A DNA stretch of 64,000 bases from Scolanthus callimorphus (lineage: Eukaryota > Cnidaria > Anthozoa > Actiniaria > Edwardsiidae), in assembly GCA_033964015.1 (NCBI GenBank), contig CM066919.1, positions 18,788,146 through 18,852,145 of the forward strand, read 5' to 3'. A program made the position numbers and the translations under genes. Below the pieces are notes generated by a model. It worked only from the letters and a program-made list of their open reading frames with translations, was not told the DNA's origin and searched no databases. Position 1 is the first letter of the stretch, and each line of letters starts with the position of its first letter. This document shows, one piece after another, positions 1-12,600 of the stretch.

Positions 1-730
1 CAACTACAAAGTCTTCTTCCGTGTTTAGTTCTATGTCTGTACCAATCGATGCTTGAGATCCCTGAGAAGATTAAGTCTAAAATATGGGGACATGAATATA
101 TATATTGATTTTGGAGTTTTACTCAATTATGGCACCCAATCACAGGGCTATCATCTTGTTGTCAATGACACAAAATCAGACATGGTTTCCTTCCCTATTA
201 TTAGCCTAAAACCAACAGGCAAACCCAGTCGGATACCTCATAGAAGCTTGGACAGCAGCATTCCAAATTTTTATGGAGTTTATACCCTTAAGGTTGTTCC
301 CCTGTTTTTCATTTTTCAAGAGTAGCATCAAATCATAAAAAATCAAATCATAAAAAATTAAAGATTCTCATGCTTGTCTTAGGTAATGAATAATCCAACA
401 GTGAAGTTCAAACTTTCAAGCGTACTGGCTTGCTTTTAGTGATTGTTTTATCACAATCTTCTTGTTTCACGTAATCCTTCAAAAAAAAAAAAAAAAAAAA
501 AAAAAAAATGCCCTCTAGCAATAACAATGGGGTATATGTTTGAACCATCAAAGTTGCTAAACAAGCATGGGCCACTTTTTATTTCATATTTTCCCTTGTT
601 TTATACTTTTAAGGCAAATTATACAAAATAATAATAATAATATTAATGATAATAATTCTACAACAAGTCATTTCAAGGAAATTACCTTAAATACCCACAC
701 ATAGCACCTGCCTTAACGAAATATGGTGAC
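1..730. other. Non-coding leader region with poly(A) tract
   Basis: No gene is recognised. A 28-base A run lies at 481-508 and an AT-rich microsatellite-like stretch (ataataat) at 630-656. The open frame at 53-325 matches no family I know and lacks convincing splice sites. The region is probably an eIF3C intron or upstream intergenic DNA. Confidence 0.5.
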
Positions 731-734
731 TTGG

Positions 735-1372
735 ATAGAGACTTAGTGGCACGTGGGGGTAACTGGACACTTTATGATGAAAATTTAGATATATCAAACA
801 ATCTCAAGTATCTCTTCCCTGGGGGGAAATCCAATGGGAACTATTGTTTTAACAATAAAAAGAGCTCAAACTGGGCTATGTTCTTAGATTTCAATATTTC
901 TGCCCTGAAAGTTACTTTTTACAAATATAAACAAAGCCAATATCAATGGCCATTTTCAGTGAAAATTAATAGACATAGGTTCATTTACCCTGTGAAAGCA
1001 TGGTTAGATTACCTAAGAACCGGAGGATTTTCAATTGTCACACTAATCAGACAGAATTGGGTTTTCAGTATCAAGGGCATCTTTTTCAATGCAACTCAAC
1101 AGGTTCATAGTAATTTGATACATCTATGTGTAAGACAATGTGCATGCTATCAATTTATGCATTCATGCGGACAGGGGAAATCACTGCAAATAACAAAACT
1201 AACGTAGATCAGATTATACATCTGCGCATCACAACTGAATAAGGTGCAAAGGACATTTCCGAATAGACACTGCAACATTTGCTGCTGAACAAGGTTTATC
1301 AGATAAACAAATAAGATTACTAAAGTGCTGGACTTTACCAGAATGTATGACAAATATATTCTGTATATTCCC
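735..1372 (+). pseudogene. Decayed tyrosine recombinase fragment (DIRS/Crypton-type YR element)
   Basis: Two frames carry the halves of a phage-integrase-fold tyrosine recombinase core. The first, about 900-1020, reads FIYPVKAWLDYLRTGG, matching the usual 'CPVKALxxYL' segment before the catalytic box. The second, from 1251 in another frame, reads GHFRIDTATFAAEQGLSD followed by KQIRLLKCW, which is the degenerate form of the 'GHSFRIGAATxAAxxGLSDxxIxxLGRW' box holding the catalytic Arg. The frame changes between about 1190 and 1250, and the H-S-F-R box lacks its Ser, so this is a dead copy. The terminal tyrosine was not identified. The origin could be a DIRS/Ngaro retroelement or a Crypton; the reverse transcriptase that would decide this is not present. 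Confidence 0.6.
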
Positions 1373-1541
1373 ACCTTTTAAATTTTCAAACCACGAGAAG
1401 GGACTTCGCAGCATACAGGGTATGGTGTCTTATATCTCTTTTCAATATACATCATTCAACATACCTAATTTACTAGTTATTTTTATTGAAGGGGGAATTT
1501 CTGCCTGTTTCTGTCGGTTTTTCTCAAATTTTCTTCACACG

Positions 1542-2135
1542 TTCATGGATGTCTCAACAAGATGCAGGGCTACTTGTTGTCTCATGCTGGTAACCAAAAT
1601 TGTCTAGAATGATCAACTGATAAATCTCATTGAGTAAGGATATTAGAATAATTATCTAGACCAATGGGGAATGCCTTTTTGCTTTTGGCTTGTTTTCTTT
1701 TAAATTCTTTTGACAGGTTCACGGATATATCAACAAGATGCAGGGCTACTTGTTGTCTTTTACTTGTAACCAAAATTTTCTAGAATGATCAACTTATTAA
1801 TGTCATTGGGTAAGGATATTAGAATAATTATTGAGGCCCCTCTTTAAGTGGGGAATGCCTTTTGCTTTTGGCTTGTTTTCTTTTAAATTGTTTTGACAGG
1901 TTCACGGATATATCAACAAGATGCAGGGCTACTTGTTGTATTTTACTTGTAACCAAAATTTTCTAGAATGATCAACTTATTAATGTCATTGGGTAATAAG
2001 GATATTAGAATAATCATCGAGGCCCCTCCTTAAGTGGGGAATGCCTTATGCTTTTGGCTTGTTTTCTTTTAATTTCCTTTGACAGGTTCACAGATATTAT
2101 CAACAAGATGCAGGGCTACTTGTTGACTCATACTG
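1542..2135 (+). repeat. Four-copy tandem repeat, about 176-186 bp unit
   Basis: The phrase TCAACAAGATGCAGGGCTAC recurs with units beginning near 1542, 1718, 1901 and 2087. Each unit also holds the TTTTGGCTTGTTTTCTTTTAA pyrimidine stretch and a 'tgacag' just before the conserved block, so every unit looks like a 3' splice site followed by a small exon. Only the last unit keeps an uninterrupted reading of about 37 codons; the other units have a one-base difference (ATATCA versus ATTATCA) that changes the frame. No protein family is recognised. Confidence 0.75.
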
Positions 2136-2269
2136 GGAACCAAGGGTCTGGATTGCTGATTAAAACAATGGTTTACAAGTTAGATCATGGACATTTATAA
2201 TAAGTGATGGTTTCTTTGATATCAATTTTTGCTATTCCTGCTTGGGTGGGGCGGCCCTTTGGGCTTTGG

Positions 2270-3020
2270 CCTTTTTAGTGCCTCCACCTTTGCGTGGTAG
2301 GAAATACATTGTCACTTTTTAACTATTTAAGAATGAACTTGATATTAAAACGGCTATATGCACAGATATAGCCATATTTATACCAAATTGGTGTCTGTCC
2401 TCTCTAGCCCCGCAAACAGAGCTCAGCAGCAATAGCAAAAACCTGTTTGGGAATTGTGTCATTCAATGAAAAGGCATAAAGAAAATTATTTGTAAGAATA
2501 AGTAATTTTATGCTTTTCATCTGTTATTTTATGTAATAAGAAAGATAAGTCTTAAAATTGTGTACTGTAATCTCGACATGTTTGAATAAGGCAATAGAAG
2601 TACGCTCACCTCCCCTGACGGGAGCGCATTTTGTCATGGTGGCGTTTGCATATGACGTAACAAGTTTGCGTGTGTCATTGTTTGGGCCACCATTTTGTTT
2701 CGCCTCCGGAGGTGCCAAGAAGTTTTTACCCTCCGCCTCCCCTTTTTCTCCACCATGACTGATGTGTTTGTATTTTTTTCTCATTGTAACTGGTAATGTT
2801 TGAGTTACCCTTTTTAGTGCCTCCACCTTTGCGTGGTAGGAAATACATTGTCACTTTTTAACTATTTAAGAATGAACTTGATATTAAAACGGCTATATGC
2901 ACAGATATAGCCATATTTATACCAAATTGGTGTCTGTCCTCTCTAGCCCCGCAAACAGAGCTCAGCAGCAATAGCAAAAACCTGTTTGGGAATTGTGTCA
3001 TTCAATGAAAAGGCATAAAG
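2270..3020. repeat. 212-bp direct duplication flanking 327 bp
   Basis: Positions 2270-2481 and 2809-3020 are essentially identical, beginning CCTTTTTAGTGCCTCCACC and ending AAAAGGCATAAAG. The 327 bp between them is unrelated and GC-richer, with a CCTCCGGAGG palindrome. The arms carry no TG...CA termini, so LTRs are unlikely; a tandem duplication of a 539-bp block with later loss is simpler. The remainder up to 3675 shows nothing identifiable. Confidence 0.8.
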
Positions 3021-3675
3021 GTCCTTAAAGATCCTTAACGTGGGAACCATGTAAATACATAGGTGACAAAATGTGCTGATTGTTCTTGATATATAACCCA
3101 AAGAAAGTCAGGGCTTCTGGAATTACGCGCTTGTGGCTTTTTCCGCATAATCCATAAATACTCGCTGATTCAGTCATTTTCATGACAAAAAAACAACTCA
3201 GGTGCCATTTATAACTATTGCCCTGGGGTTCTGACCGAACATTTTCCATGAAAATTGCAGATTTATTTCCTCAAAATGACGAAATATCGGAGAAAAACAC
3301 GCCAAGGTTGAGAACGACTACACCGCTCTATGAAAACCGTGAGGAACTGGTTTGTTGGGTGTAGTATGCGCCATCTCTTGGTCATTTTCTTTAGGACCAC
3401 TGAAAGCGAATCAAAAATCTTATTAGATCGGAGTTTAAAAAATGTAACGCAATCCCGCATAATTAATGATTTTCCGTGTGTATTTTTACCTAAAACCCCG
3501 CGTAATTTCGGTATTTTTTCCCCCACGTTTTTCTAGAAGCCCTGCAAAGTACAGTCTGGCTCATAGTCTAGGTTTTTCTTTTTTGTTGGGCATGATTGTG
3601 TTTGTTTTATTAGTTTTCTACATGTATAAGGAACTGTAAAAAATCCTATTCATTGATATCATTGTCATTTCTCAG

Positions 3676-6600
3676 GGTACAGACAGAACAGAACAGATTG
3701 ACTTCCTGGTGGAGTTGAGAAAAATATCAGAAGAGGCTGGACTTGGTAAGGATGCACTTTATTACATGCTAAGGTTTATTTTTTATTTTTCTCAATTATT
3801 GGAGAGAATCCACTAGCGGATCTAGGGAAGGGGCCGGCCAGTGGTGGGGGGCAGTGCTACCTCCTTCCAAGTGAAAATGTATAGGAAATATGTGAGCATT
3901 AATGTTGATGTAAGCTTATCTTTTCGGCAATGTGCCCCTCCCTTCCCAAATTTCTGGATCCGCCCCTGGAAGTCATGGGCAGATCCAGGAATTTCAGAAA
4001 GGATAATGAAAACATGGGACGAAAATTTTCAAATTTCCACCAGCAAACACAGTAAATGTATGGGAAAATCTCCCGAGAAAGGGGGAACAACTGTCGCGCT
4101 AGTGTCGCGCTATCGCCGAACGAACGAAATTGAATTGAATTTGACACGGCAGTAGCGCGACGTTAAGCTCGGGTCTAATTTTATGTTTGTCCGAGACCTT
4201 GGCCAATAACGCCCATTTCACACGTTATTATTGAGTCCGTGCTATTCTTCTAATAATGCTCTTTTCTTGTGTAGGAAATGCCATGACAGTCAAGCTAATG
4301 TTCAACATTGTCTCGTCCATATTTGACTACAATCCCAACGTGGCGACTTGTATGAAGGCTGAAATGTGGCAACAGTAAGTCAATCATTGAGAACCTCAGT
4401 CGGCTTCCAGTCTTCCTTGTCAGCCTAGCAGCATACCGAGTCAGAGAAAACATCCATTTCCATCGGCTGATTTAGGGAATGCAGTGCGATATCTTCATTG
4501 TATTTTGTAAATCGAATCTTGTTTATAGATGTTTATTTAGATATTTCTACACGTCATTTGTGTACTAATTGCGAATAAACAATAACAAAGGAGTGGCTAA
4601 CTGGGGCTCTTTTAGGCCCGTTTATACTTGCAATTTTTGCTGCAATTTTTGCTGCAATTTTGGTCGCGCGAGTCCGATTTTTCTCGCACGTACGCATCAA
4701 CTCAAAATCACTAATGTAAACTAAGGGCAACTCGGCGCGACCGACCGTTATTTTTGTCGCGAAACTCTTTGCAACTTGTTGCGATTTGAAGGAAATCGCA
4801 CCGGATTTGCATCTCGTTTACACTAGAGAGTTGGAATTGCAACTCGGGCGAGAAAAAATCGCCGCGACAAATGTAACAAAAATTGTAAAGTGTAAACCAG
4901 CCTTTATAGACACTTCGTCAACTTTCTCAATGTTCTCAAACTTTCAGTAATGTCGATGTTCTCTTTTTAGCCATGACATTTCTGTTTTCCTAAGACGAAA
5001 TAAAAATGTCACGCAACAACCGAAAACCCCTTTGCTAAAAAGTTACGATTTATTATATTTTCCACTTTTAGGTGTTTAAAGCAGATCAAAGAACTTATTG
5101 GTATTCTGGAAAGCAATCCTAACATCGTTGTAGGAGAAAATATTCCAGAGGAGAGCGAGAACTTTGATGTAAGAATCTGGTTAAGAACAACATTTCCAGC
5201 TATATCACATTAGAAGTAAATTAGAAGTAAATTGATAATGCTTCTGTGTTTTTGTGTTCTAGAAGCCAGACGGTCCCCAAAAGATTCGAGGGTGTGTTTT
5301 GACTATGGTGGAGCGAATGGACAATGAATTTACTAAAATGCTACAAGGGTGTGACTGTCACTCAACCGAATACGTGGAAAGGTACAATGAGCTCCCTCGT
5401 ACCGTATGCAGTGTCAGACAAGATTTTCCATCAATTGCCGCAGTTCTACAACTTCAGTCCATTCGCTAACGACGAAGATTTTCCATCATTTGTTTGCCTG
5501 TTTTCATTGTGGTTCTACGTCTTCAATCCATTTGCTAAGGTAATCCTTGAAGTTCTCATTGTACCGCTTACATCTTCAAATTTCCCGTCTTTGTCTAGAT
5601 TGAAAGATGAAACAATAGTGACCCAGATTATTGAACAACTCCAGGCTTATCTTGAACAAAGAGGAACCAGGGAGGAACTCTGTAGAGTTTATTTACGCCG
5701 AATTGAGCATATTTACTACAAGGTAAGTATCCCTTAATATCAGGCATTCTTCTAGATGCTTTCGTCACATCAGAGGAAATACGACGTTGGAATTGGGCTT
5801 AGTTCCCTATGCAGTTTTCATGGAAAAAATGAACACTGCCCATAGCGAAAAATATCATTTTTAGTTGCATTTTACAGGCTGTTGGTAACAAAATACAGCG
5901 CTATTCAGTTGCGCGTGGAATGCCAAACGTTTTGTTAAGTTGTCACGTGGAGTATGTAATGTTGTCAAGGAAAAGCTTGTGATTTTAAAAGAATTGCCGC
6001 GACATTCCTTGATAACGTTATGAACGGGCCTTGACAACATGCTTTTTGAGACGCAAAACTATCAAAACGAAATGATTAAAAAGCTAACAGACCAAATTAT
6101 AGACGAAGGGCTAACGCTCGAAACGTCAGCAAAACACCATTTTTCCACGGCGTTTAACATAAATCTCAACCTTTGGTTGTTGTTGTTCATGTTCACGTCT
6201 CCGCCGACGCAGACCACCTAGTTTTCCCGTAAAACTAGTCATACCAAATTATAGACATTCCACGATCAACGGAATAGCACAATAACTACAATTTAGTCGT
6301 ACGTGACTTTCGTCTTTACTTTCGTCGCAAAGACGAATCAAACAGGCGCAATTTCCAGCCGTGCACAGACCCCAAGGGTCTGTATATTGCAGCAAATAAA
6401 TTATTTGATAAGATAAAAAAAGATCTGAAGCCTAGCAGGATGAAAAATCTTTCCTCCTGATGAACAGTGGAGGTTAAAATTGAAACTACAATTCTCTGAC
6501 AAAGGCTGATAACTGTACTTCAATACTGTATTGTCATCCATTTGCAATTCTACTGACAATAGTGCACTAAAATGATACGGTAATGGTAATACTAATTTCC

Positions 6601-9600
6601 AGATTGATGTGAAGATGATAAAGGTCATCAAACAAGCTGGCGAAGAACAAGAAAAACAGGATGAAGAAAAGGAAGTCCCAGAAGAGGAAACGACAGATGA
6701 GGAACCAAAACCTGAAAGCACTAGAGGCATTATGGACTTCCTGTGTAAATATATCTACTCTAAAGACACTTCGGACCGGATAAGGACCCGGGCCATGCTG
6801 TGTCACGTGTACCACCACGCCCTGCACAACCGGTGGTTTGAGGCCCGAGACCTGATGCTCATGTCCCATTTACAAGAGACGATACAACATTCTGATATTC
6901 TAACCCAGGTATGATAACAAAGAGAGAATCCACAGGGTTGGAGTAACAACTGGGAAACATTCGTAGAACGATATCATTTCCATATTATTACAAACTTTTA
7001 TGTCAATGTTTTCTAGCGATATACCGAGTCAGGGAAAGAATAGATTTACATCGGCTGATTTAGGGAATGTGGTGCGACATTTTAGATTGAATGCTGTAGA
7101 TTAAGTATTAACCTTTTTTGTAGATGGTAATATTTCGAGATTTCTACTCCCGATTCTATAGGATTATTCAAAGCTTCAGGAGGCTAGATTCCGCTAAGAA
7201 AATAGCACGAAAAAAGCGATATCGCTCGAGTCGCGCAGCGACGAGGGCGATATCGTCTTTTTGAGTGCTATTTTCGGTGGAATCTACCGACTGAACGCTT
7301 TGAATATACTTGAATCCTATGATATCTCGTCCTCAATTTACACAAAAAAGAGATATCATAGGATTCTACTCCTAATATCGAACTGAAACAATAACAAAGG
7401 AGTGGCTCGCTAGGGGTATTTCCGTTTGCGTCATTGAGTAAATAGTAATCTAAAGAGGCCCACAGGGGTCCATGATGAAGGGTGGCAAGTTTTCCTATGT
7501 TTGGGCAAATTCCTATTTTCTCCTATTTTTTGGCCAAAGCCTCCTATTTTTTTTCTATGCTTTTGACTGCAAAAGTAAAGTCTAATCCAGTCGAATTTTC
7601 ACCAAAACTTGCTACATTTCCAGTAATACTTACAAGCCTGAAGTTTCAAAATCTCATTCCCCCGCACCCCCTATTATAGCAGGGTGAGCCAGCTCCTTGA
7701 AGTGCATTGTCTTCTAATGACAAACCGTTATTTTCATTCTCCATTGCCTCGTTGTAGATCCTGTATAACCGTACCATGGTGCAGCTTGGCTTGTGTGCAT
7801 TCAGACACGGCATGATTAAAGATGCTCACAGTGCTTTGCATGATGTACAGTCAAGTGGACGAGCCAAGGAACTGCTTGCTCAGGTGAAAGATGTCTCACA
7901 ACTTTAGAATTAATTTAGTTTTTGCAGTCCTTAAGATACGAAATGATTACTGTGCGACTACGTCAACCGGGCCATCCCGTAAAAAGTTTGTCATTTAGAG
8001 ATCCAAACCATTTTAAGCAAATTTAATACCTGCAATACATCTGACGATGAGTAATTAAGTGTTTTGAAGTTATTTCTGCCCATAAGTTCCACAATTTTTA
8101 CGAGAAAAGCGATATTTCGGTGTCTCAGATCTCGAGAAAGTCAAGATCCTTTGTTCTGTACTCGCTTTCTGATTGGCTAACTTCTTACAAAATGGCCCGG
8201 TTGACGTAGTCGCACAGTAAATTGCTGGTTGAGATCAGTACAAATTTGGAATATTTTCATATGTTATTGAGCGGATGGAATTGAATTGTCAATTGACCTT
8301 TTTGATTTTGCAGCCATGTGTCCCATGTTATGTGGCCAGAGCTGTAGGATGATATTGCTCACTGGAAATGTCCATATAGAATGACTTCCAACAAGATTTA
8401 ACAAAATACAATCATTTATTTAACGTTGATGGGGCGGGGAGTGGTCGCCCACTCTCCCGAACTATGAGCTCATGTTACAAACGCTCGGACGCTCTACCAT
8501 CGTAACCACTGACAGTTACTGCGCTTTCCAGTTAAGCTTGGAGCGCCTAACGTTTTGTCGTGAAGTTTTCGCGTTTGATTTGGTGTCTAGAAAGCACGTT
8601 GGCAAGTGGAGTTTGCAATGTCCTTAAGGAAAAGCTTGTAAAATTTTGAAACTTTGTCGCGACATTCCTTGACAACATTAAAGAGCCTGTGTCAGCCGCC
8701 ATTTTGACAGCATAGCAACATACCAAGTCGGAGAAAGCATCCATTTCCATCGGCTGATTTAGAGAATATAGAGCAATTTCCTTGATTGAATTTGGTAAAT
8801 CAAATCTGAAACTTTGTTTTTAGAAGTTTATTAAGAGATTTCTACACGTATTTCGTCTTCTAATATCAAACTAAAACAATAACAAAGGAGTGGCTGACAC
8901 AGGCTCTTTAAAGAACTCTCTTTGACAACGTGACGTTTCAAAACGAACCGTTAAAACTTATCGACGAAACTCTGGGCGCTCCAAGCTTAACTGGATAGCG
9001 CAGTATCTACTTTGAAGCCATGAGGGTTATGAATGCTTTTCTCACTGATCACTTGTTTGTTTTGTTGGTCTCAACAGGGCCTGATGCAACAGCGTCAGTT
9101 TGAACGAACTCCTGAACAAGAAAAGATTGAGAAAAGACGGCAGGTAATAACGTACACGCTGCCGACAGACTTCCAAAGTAATAGTCCAGTTTCGAATTAT
9201 CTGTGTTACTGCTGAATAGGCATCAGCGGCGCATAAATACAGTTGACCGAGCCTCAACTTGAAGTTGAGAAGGTTGCGAATACCAACGAGTCCGAAAAGC
9301 ATCCACAAGTGTGTCTATTGTCTCCATTCAAGCTTCATCAGTTTCTCGTTGGTATTCGCAGCTTTCTCAATTTCAAAGTGAGGCTCCCATTGTATTTCTG
9401 CGCCGCTAATGCCTATTCAGCGGTAGAACAAAGAATTCGAAACTGGACTATTGTAACTCTTAAACCAAAGAAATGTCTTTATTCTTTCCTGGAGAGGAGA
9501 AGGTTGCACTAGATTTGAAGGCTAATTTTTTTTCCAAGAGTAACAGTAAACGTACTTGTGCTTCATGTTCCCTAGGTGCCGTTCCATATGCACATCAACC

Positions 9601-12600
9601 TTGAACTCCTTGAGTGTGTCTATCTGACGTCAGCAATGCTACTCGAGATACCATACATGGCTGGTAAGATGCATTCAATCTCTGGTTATGACCACCAATC
9701 TTTTCGTCAGTTTACAGTCACATTCGTTGTTTCACGCTGCGTATGTTTAGAAACAACGCTTCAGAATTATTGCCGTCTTTTCTCAATCTCTACTACTCCA
9801 ACCATCTGAGCCTACTGCATATGTCTGGCTTCCATGGCGAAGTTTGCCTGGTTTCCATCACGATGGATGCCATTATTGAAGTTTAGCAGGTGAAACAGGG
9901 CAATAACCTGATTGGCTTGGATGGTTTGACTGACAGAACAAGATGATGACGTGATTCAAAACCGCGTAGGGTGCAATAAGGATTTTGGCTGCAATTATGA
10001 TTTCGTTCATTGATTTCATTATATGCTTACATGCAAACAGGGCTTTGAAAAAGTTGCTAATCTCACGATCCATTGTTTTGTTTTAGCTCACGCTTACGAC
10101 TACAGGCGGCGTGTGATTAGCAAGAGCTTTCATTATCAATTGAGACAGAGCGACAAACAGACACTTGTGGGTGAGTGGGACTAACAGGACTTTTCACAAG
10201 TCTCATATTAGTATTTCAAGTGGGATTGTCATGATCTTGGGGTTAATTTAGCTACCTTCAATAAAGTTCATTTCGCAAGAAATAAGCAAACTAACCCTCT
10301 AGGTTTGTTAAGTAACCTTTCAACTGCTAAATCAATACAAATTTGGAGTTTTTGGTTTGTAATCCAGCGGATGGAAATGGATTGCGAATTACCCTTTTTG
10401 ATTACTTACCAGACCGAACTGTTTTCTAACTTGGCACTTTGATAGCGAAAGCTATTAACTCTTACATAAGAATGCTGAATAATGGGAATTTCAGTCAGTG
10501 GTCCTTTTTTTAGACTAAGGTGAAGTACAATATAGTGTTCCATGTTGTTTATGCAGATCATTGGCCTCCGAATTTTGTTAAAACAGCCGTGTGGTATATC
10601 CCCTTAAACCAGGGTTTGATATCGTAAACCTTTCTTTCCCTTGACCTTTGAATGGACGATTCCAGTTATAAGCGCGCACGCTCTTCTTTATTCAGTAATG
10701 CCCAAGCCATGGCCCACAACTACCAGAATGCAGCGTGTGCTTTTTTAACAGTTTGATCCACAAATGTCCCACATCTACCGACATGCATCGCGGGCGTGCG
10801 TTATGGTTGGAATCGTCCATTGATTTCTTTAGATTTCCTTGTCGAAACACACTCTGGCTTCTTTTAATTTAAATGACACTGCCTTCGGTTTGACCAATGC
10901 TGCACCCATAACGCCTCCATGTTCCACAGGACCCCCGGAGAGCATGCGTGAACACGTAGTTGCGGCATCCAAAGCCATGATGACGGGTGATTGGAGGAAG
11001 TGTAAAGATTACATACTAGCTGTCAAAGTGAGTCAATGTTTTATTGGAAACACAGAGAGCAAAAATTAATTCAATAGGAATAAGAAAAGGGGTATTACCC
11101 ATAACATGAAACAATAAAGGCAGGCGTCTCGCTTTCATTGAATTTGTTTTCTGTTTATTTTTGGTTTGATTTCAGGAGGCTTCCTATAACTTTTTCTGCC
11201 CTTGGCAACAACACTGTTCATCCTACAAGGGCGTGACACTAACGTTGCTGTCGCAACTCCGATCGCAACACAATACAAATTATAATAAACGTTCAAACCA
11301 TGTGACCATGGGTAACCATGTGAAAGTTCAGAACGATACAAGTTTGTAAATAAAATTTGGTGGTCGAGGGCAGACAAAATGTAGGAAGCCTCCTTCATTC
11401 TATGAGATATGGCTCTGTAAATTGTTATGCAAATCAGATGAAGTCAGGTCAGGCAAAATCTTCTGAGAACAGCATCTGATGGCTGCTTTGGATTTCAAAG
11501 CTTCCATAGTATTAGCTATGTAGAAGAAGGTAGGACAAGGCGCGTAGCCAGACATTTTTAGGAGGTACGCCACTACATTGTTTTCATAGCTCAACTCCCA
11601 TTATTTTATATTTATTGTATTTGGGGGCTTCACGAGGTACGCAAAATATGCGTTTTGGCGTACAGGCAGCTACGCGCCTGAGGACTATTCGACTATTTTA
11701 GTGAATTCAGTGAAACCTGAGCTCTTCAGGATGAGAAACCGTTCCTCCTGATACACCATGGAGGAACAAATGAAACTACAATTCTCTGACATGAGCTAGG
11801 AATCCATGACCGTGACAAACATCTGCTGGGGCACAAGGGCAATCGTTTGAATGCTTCGCCACTTTTCACTTCAGGTCTGGAAGTTATTTAGTGGTGCAGA
11901 ACAAGTGAAAGAAATGTTGACAAGGTAACTTATTCGGTGTCTTACTGCGATTTTCATAACTCTGCGAAATCTCACTTTACATTTCCGAACGTCAAACTGC
12001 GTTTTGGTTTCCGTCAATCAAACCTGTAAAGACAGGCGCATGGATTTTTTTCTAAGTTTCGTTTGCATTTTATGGTGAAAAATTTGGTTTTGAAGACTAG
12101 CTAGTATTTATTAGTTCGAAAAGCCTCTCAAAGCCTCGCGTGAAATCACCCAGAGCTGTTCACTCGCTTGATTGACGGAAGCCAAACCGCGGTTTGTTAT
12201 TTTGCGTAGAGTTCGCAGAATTATGAAAGTGGCAGTAATAGAGCAGGATTATGTTAACGCGTGTATGACTATGAAAGTGCGACACACAACATCGCCTTCT
12301 CATCAACATGCAGCCAATCATATCACCCAAAATAACTGATAAACCAATCAAAATGCTTCCTAACCCGCACGTCAAAGAATTCAGTTTTTCAAGGCTCAAT
12401 GCCCACGAGTGTTCTCCTGCAGAACGTTCCTGTTTATCGCCATCATTTTGAACTCTAGTGTTACAAGTGCCACACGTGTTGCATTTCATGCCTCGGGTTC
12501 TCCACCATTCCCAGGGCGTAGCAATACACGTGGTAGATCACGTGACTCTATAGCCGCCAAGCTCTTGTATTAAGCTGCTGATTGGCTATGCGTGGGTCAC

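Noticed and set aside
2270..3020. Two 212-bp direct repeats as LTRs of a small retroelement
   Set aside because: No TG/CA termini, primer-binding site or polypurine tract, and only 327 bp between them.
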